From positions 9,163,723-9,227,722 of the forward strand of contig JABBOT010000011.1 in the NCBI GenBank assembly GCA_016165875.1: DNA of 64,000 nt. Direction: 5' to 3'. Shown in pieces: positions 59,977-64,000 of this stretch. Within the stretch, counting starts at the first letter, position 1; every line of letters starts with the position of its first letter. This DNA is from Acanthopleura granulata (Eukaryota; Mollusca; Polyplacophora; Chitonida; Chitonidae). The notes beneath the pieces were generated by a model. It did no database searches, was not told the DNA's origin, and saw nothing but the letters and a program-made list of their open reading frames with translations. Position numbers and translations under genes: made by a program.

Positions 59977-60717
59977 CTATGTACTTTTGACGTTTTTTAC
60001 CGGGGAATTTGTATATCATGACTTGTATACATTTTGAATTGATGAAGGATATATCTTTGCGTGCCGTATTGGCTGAAATATTAGTATTCTGACAAAGACA
60101 AAATGGGGTTTGAAAATAGCGCTTTCTTTCTGAACTTGTGGAAAACTGAAAATTTGCGATAATTATCCGGTATAGTCTCTTAATCCGACAGATTGACATA
60201 CATTGCAAACATTTTGTCCCAACGTTTCACGGTTCTTTCAGCATACGCTATCGTAGAACAGCACCGCGGCTTTACGTACGCTATTCTAGATCCGACTGAT
60301 TTGTACTTCAGGGATGTTTGCTGCGTGACACAATGATTTGTCCTAATACTGCTTCAGTGAGGCAGAAGCATTCATTTGTCCGTATGAAATCAAACTTGTT
60401 GGCAGTGTGTAAATATTTTCATCGAGACCCGATGCTTTAACTCGACACTTTATTGAGGCAGCACTATATATCATTAAAGTCTGTCTCTTTTAGCTTATCT
60501 CTGTAAAATCACTCATGAGTCTCTATCGAAATTGCCTTTAGTCAGTGGCACCCGCAAGGTCTTTACACAAGGATATGCTTGATGTCCATATTATTGCAAG
60601 GAAAATACAGTTAGAACATTTATTCTACTTCATGATGTTAAATTCCATAAGCTTGTTTTCGGAGTTTAGACTTCATTACCTCGTGTGGCGTCATATTTGT
60701 TGTAAAGCCGGTGAGGT
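59977..60717. repeat. Duplicated block C, right copy
   Basis: Partner of 47.54-48.25 kb. Homology ends at 60717, after which the sequence runs into a MITE cluster; no fourth MFS gene follows within the window. Confidence 0.75.
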
Positions 60718-60766
60718 GCTGTATAATGGGCGGAGTCCAGCACGTTTGACAGAGAGCGACACCTGG

Positions 60767-60982
60767 GGCCGATTCCACTTAGCCATTTCTGACTGAAGTC
60801 CAAATTGAAAATCTCAGCACAGTGCTTAGCTTTTAGTATTGGAAGTTGAAATTTTGACACATTTGTCTTAAGATGACATTAATGAGGCAGGCAAAATTCA
60901 TATTTTTAAGGCCAAAAAATAAGCTATAAAATCACACTTCAGATTTTGATTTAATTGAGAAATGGCTTTGTGGAATCGACCC
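60767..60982. mobile_element. MITE with 24-26 bp inverted ends
   Basis: Left end ggccgattccacttagccat; right end in reverse complement gggtcgattccacaaagcca. Non-coding interior of about 165 bp. Confidence 0.65.
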
Positions 60983-60989
60983 TAGACCC

Positions 60990-61228
60990 CAGAATCACAA
61001 AACTGTGTTTAGACTTAAGTCAGGCTTAGCCTTAAGTACAAAACAGTTTATCACGGTAAAATTTTGACTCGCGAGTAGCATTTTTATTTCAATACCAAGA
61101 GTTGTCTTAGACTTTCATGACGAAAATGAAAATTGAGCCTTAAGTTCAAATCTAAGTTTAGGAACAACACCACATGTCAAGACTACAGGTCAGACTTAAG
61201 TCTTATACAGTTTCGTAGTTCCTGGGCC
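60990..61228. mobile_element. Second MITE, different ends
   Basis: Left ccagaatcacaaaactgtgt with gacttaagtcagg further in; right end in reverse complement ccaggaactacgaaactgta with gacttaagtctgacc. A third copy of this end type lies at 62.04-62.10 kb. Confidence 0.6.
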
Positions 61229-62039
61229 AGTTACATAAATGGTGATCGACTTTACTCTGAACCCTGCTTCTGACAGTACCATGTTTGAAATTGTTTCCAC
61301 GTCTTAGTATAACACAACCTTGATAAATGAAATTTAAAATGAAATTTTATCTCTTGTATCTACATGACTTCACGACAATATGGCCTGACATTTAAATGTT
61401 GGGAAAGTTTGTTACAAAAATGCGCAGTGGCCTATTCCCTGCCCGCCAAGAGATAGTAATGTAGGCTTTGTTACTGGTCGAAGTTTGTTCTAACTGTATG
61501 GTATGCTGCTATTGTAAAACAAATTACTCTCCAGGTCCATTGTCAGGCATGTCATGGTTTTAGATTAACTATGACGTCACCCGAGGCAATGAGCTCATGA
61601 TATGCACAACAATCTTAACATTAAGAATCAGGAAAAGTGTTTATTCCTTAGTCGTCCATTATATCACTGTGCACAGGTTGACGTGTTACAAGTCACTGAC
61701 TAAAGGCAATCTTGGTAGCGAGTATGAAGGATTTTAATGAGCAGAGTATAGGCCACAAGTTAAAAGAAACAGACTAGATGTGTGTGCTCACATTGTTATT
61801 GAGCGACAGGATTCGGAAACCTCCTTATTGGCTGAGACAGCTGATGCAAGGCGGTATAGACCTTTCCGAACTGCCAGTCAAGAACACGTATTTCACCATT
61901 CATACTCAATAATGTTCCAAACAGGTCAACCGGATGTACCACACATTAGTTACAAATGTTCAATCTTTCTGTGACGTCATGACGTGAAAGATTATGACAA
62001 CTTTCAGGCTCAGTATTAAAGTAAAAATTCCCAAGGGAA

Positions 62040-62102
62040 GTTTGAAGGTAAGACTAGGTTTGACTTGAGTCTACGACGGTTTCGTGACCCTGGGACCTGG
62101 AC
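62040..62102. mobile_element. Solo end of the second MITE type
   Basis: Reverse complement reads caggtcccagggtcacgaaa, then gtagactcaagtcaaacc, matching the ends of the 60.99-61.23 kb unit. Confidence 0.5.
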
Positions 62103-62974
62103 GATTTTGTAAATGGTTTATGGTTTACCTTTGGCACGGTGCTTTAGTGAGTCAGCACTATGAATTTGACGTCATTTGATTCAGCATGGGAATTCTAGGA
62201 AACATCTTAACAGGTTTAGAAACGATTTTTCGCCACCATCTCACAACTTTAAGGAAGCTAAAAAATACTGTTGGCAATTATCTTGGTAGATGAATCCGGA
62301 CACTGCTCACCAACATGACATCTTGTGATCCAGTGTTATTTTTGATAATAATGTTAAAGTATAGCATATGCTTGGTAGCGATGTCATGCTATGCGTCATT
62401 ATGACTGACTGCAGCAAATCAAACCGAAAACGAGTTTTTATTTCACTGGTGCAATCAACGTCAAACGTTGTATATACCAGCCACGCACACTGTGTTATGA
62501 TACTCCAAACGACTTTGTTTTGTTATATGACTACTACTGTATTTGTTGAAATTGCACATTGTTTTAATCCTCTGACTTCATCATATCTTATATTTAAATG
62601 GGTGGTACGTGTAATAAAAAGTTTGTTCTGAAACATGTTCTTTTGCCGGTAAGAAATGACGCCGGCAAAAAGCTGCGAAAACCTTTCGCACACAACATAG
62701 TGTAGATCCTTTAAAAAGCTCATTGGGGAAAATAAATGACATGCATAACTAGAACCTGAAGGTTTGAAAGGAATCTGGTTTTTGCTTGATGCAATAACAG
62801 GATCATACGGCATAACATTCCCTCAGGAGTGGGGGGGGGGGGTTGTTTGAAAGTCTGCTTTGCAGATTGTACAAGCATTATCGATGCATTGGGAAAGCAA
62901 TCCCTGTTGATCTGAGAGATCAGAACTATAGCTGGGTCAGTATCTAGAGCAGAACAGGCATAAGTTGGTAAAAA

Positions 62975-63480
62975 AAAAAAACAAGACTAAAAGGGTCATA
63001 ATTTACCTGCCATGGACGAAATGACCAGAAACTCAAACTTGACCTGTAAGTCATTACGGTGAAGTTGTGTACTTAGTTTCAAGTTAATGCACTTCTGGAA
63101 CAGCGTTCTGAATGAAGTCTGCAAAAGTTTTTAAGTACAGATCTGAACAAAGACAGCCGTAACTTTCTATATATTGAATACAGTGGTCCGAAACTCGAGC
63201 TTATCTGCAATTACACCAGCTTATAGTCGGGGTCAGGACGGCAATCACTGATACAATTTCTGCTAACTATCAGCAATATACACGGAAGCCTGACTCATTT
63301 TGTTGTAACCGTTCAATTTACAATACCGCAACCAACTTTTGAAAAGAAGTTAGGAAACCTGTCCAAAGTGGGATAAAAAAAGATCACAGTATTGTCGGAA
63401 ATTGACGAAGCCGCCCAAAACTCGATTTTGACCTGTAAGTCACCATGGTAAAATAAATCTACGCCTACATAGAAGTGGGG
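62975..63480. repeat. Decayed tandem repeat
   Basis: Variants of cgaaactcgagctt/cctgtaagtca recur at about 63027, 63190 and 63415, spaced about 160-225 bp. Otherwise 61.23-64.0 kb shows no supportable gene. Confidence 0.45.
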
Positions 63481-64000
63481 GGTAAGATTTGCCGCCAAAT
63501 GTTGCCTAGCAGATGGACTGTCATGAATTTACATATACAAGCACAATGAGATAATATAGTTTGATCTATACTTTGTATTAATTTGTAGATGTAAGCACAG
63601 GCTTGTTTTTTCTTTTCTTTCGTTTTTGCTTTTGTTACCTATAGGTCTACCATTAAAGCCATCACAATACATCATTTTCTCATTCTGGTGGTGCTGGTAG
63701 TAAAAGATTATATGGCGTTTTCCATTCCCCACGGACGGATTTATACTCTACACAGCAAGTTCGACGACTCCATTTGAATAAGAAAGAATACTGTCATAGT
63801 TGCGACCTTTCACCCGATTGGACCCTTACGCTGTTCAGATTGTAAAGAACATATAACATAGAGGGGGGAGGGGGGGTCGCGGGCGTAAAACCTGTGAGAA
63901 GACAAATTACATGTTAGCCAAGTTGTTTTTTTCTTTTCATATTTATTTTCACTTGGTGTTTCAAGGTTAACCAATAATATATGTTGTTCTGGTGAGTTCA

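Overview
The window looks like nuclear DNA of a lophotrochozoan animal, most likely a mollusc. Genes are split by GT-AG introns, intergenic DNA is AT-rich, and two tRNA-derived SINE families, Tc1 elements and several foldback MITEs are scattered throughout. The species cannot be named from the sequence.

Layout. (1) 2.0-14.7 kb, minus strand: a complete 11-exon gene for an SLC23 (nucleobase/ascorbate transporter) family protein. The exons join in frame to 600 codons plus stop. Several residues that define substrate binding in the family are changed. (2) 14.7-23.8 kb: no supportable gene; SINEs, microsatellites, two exact palindromes, and a 290-bp sequence present twice, each copy with a CRE-like palindrome. 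(3) 23.8-59.3 kb, plus strand: three intact copies of a four-exon, roughly 12-TM major facilitator superfamily (MFS) gene. They start at 29.62, 40.20 and 52.89 kb and encode 488, 483 and 488 residues. Copies 1 and 3 carry the same 4-kb upstream block; copy 2 lacks it. Copies 2 and 3 share a Tc1 element and a foldback MITE in intron 1; copy 1 lacks the Tc1 and keeps only one MITE end. Copy 3 coding sequence is a patchwork of copy 1-like and copy 2-like stretches, which points to gene conversion. (4) 33.9-39.7 kb, between copies 1 and 2: a decayed virus-like or Polinton-like element. It holds a type-B DNA polymerase broken into two oppositely oriented parts, repeated intergenic segments, three promoter-plus-small-ORF cassettes, and two consecutive histone-type 3' hairpins. 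(5) 46.4-48.3 and 59.3-64.0 kb: intergenic DNA holding a pair of duplicated blocks, a cluster of small inverted-repeat elements and decayed tandem repeats.

The two cellular gene families are both predicted membrane transporters on opposite strands, about 15 kb apart; nothing in the sequence ties them to one pathway. The element at 33.9-39.7 kb is the strongest candidate for something undescribed. Exon limits were set by hand from splice consensus and reading-frame continuity; family assignments rest on recognised motifs, not on database searches.
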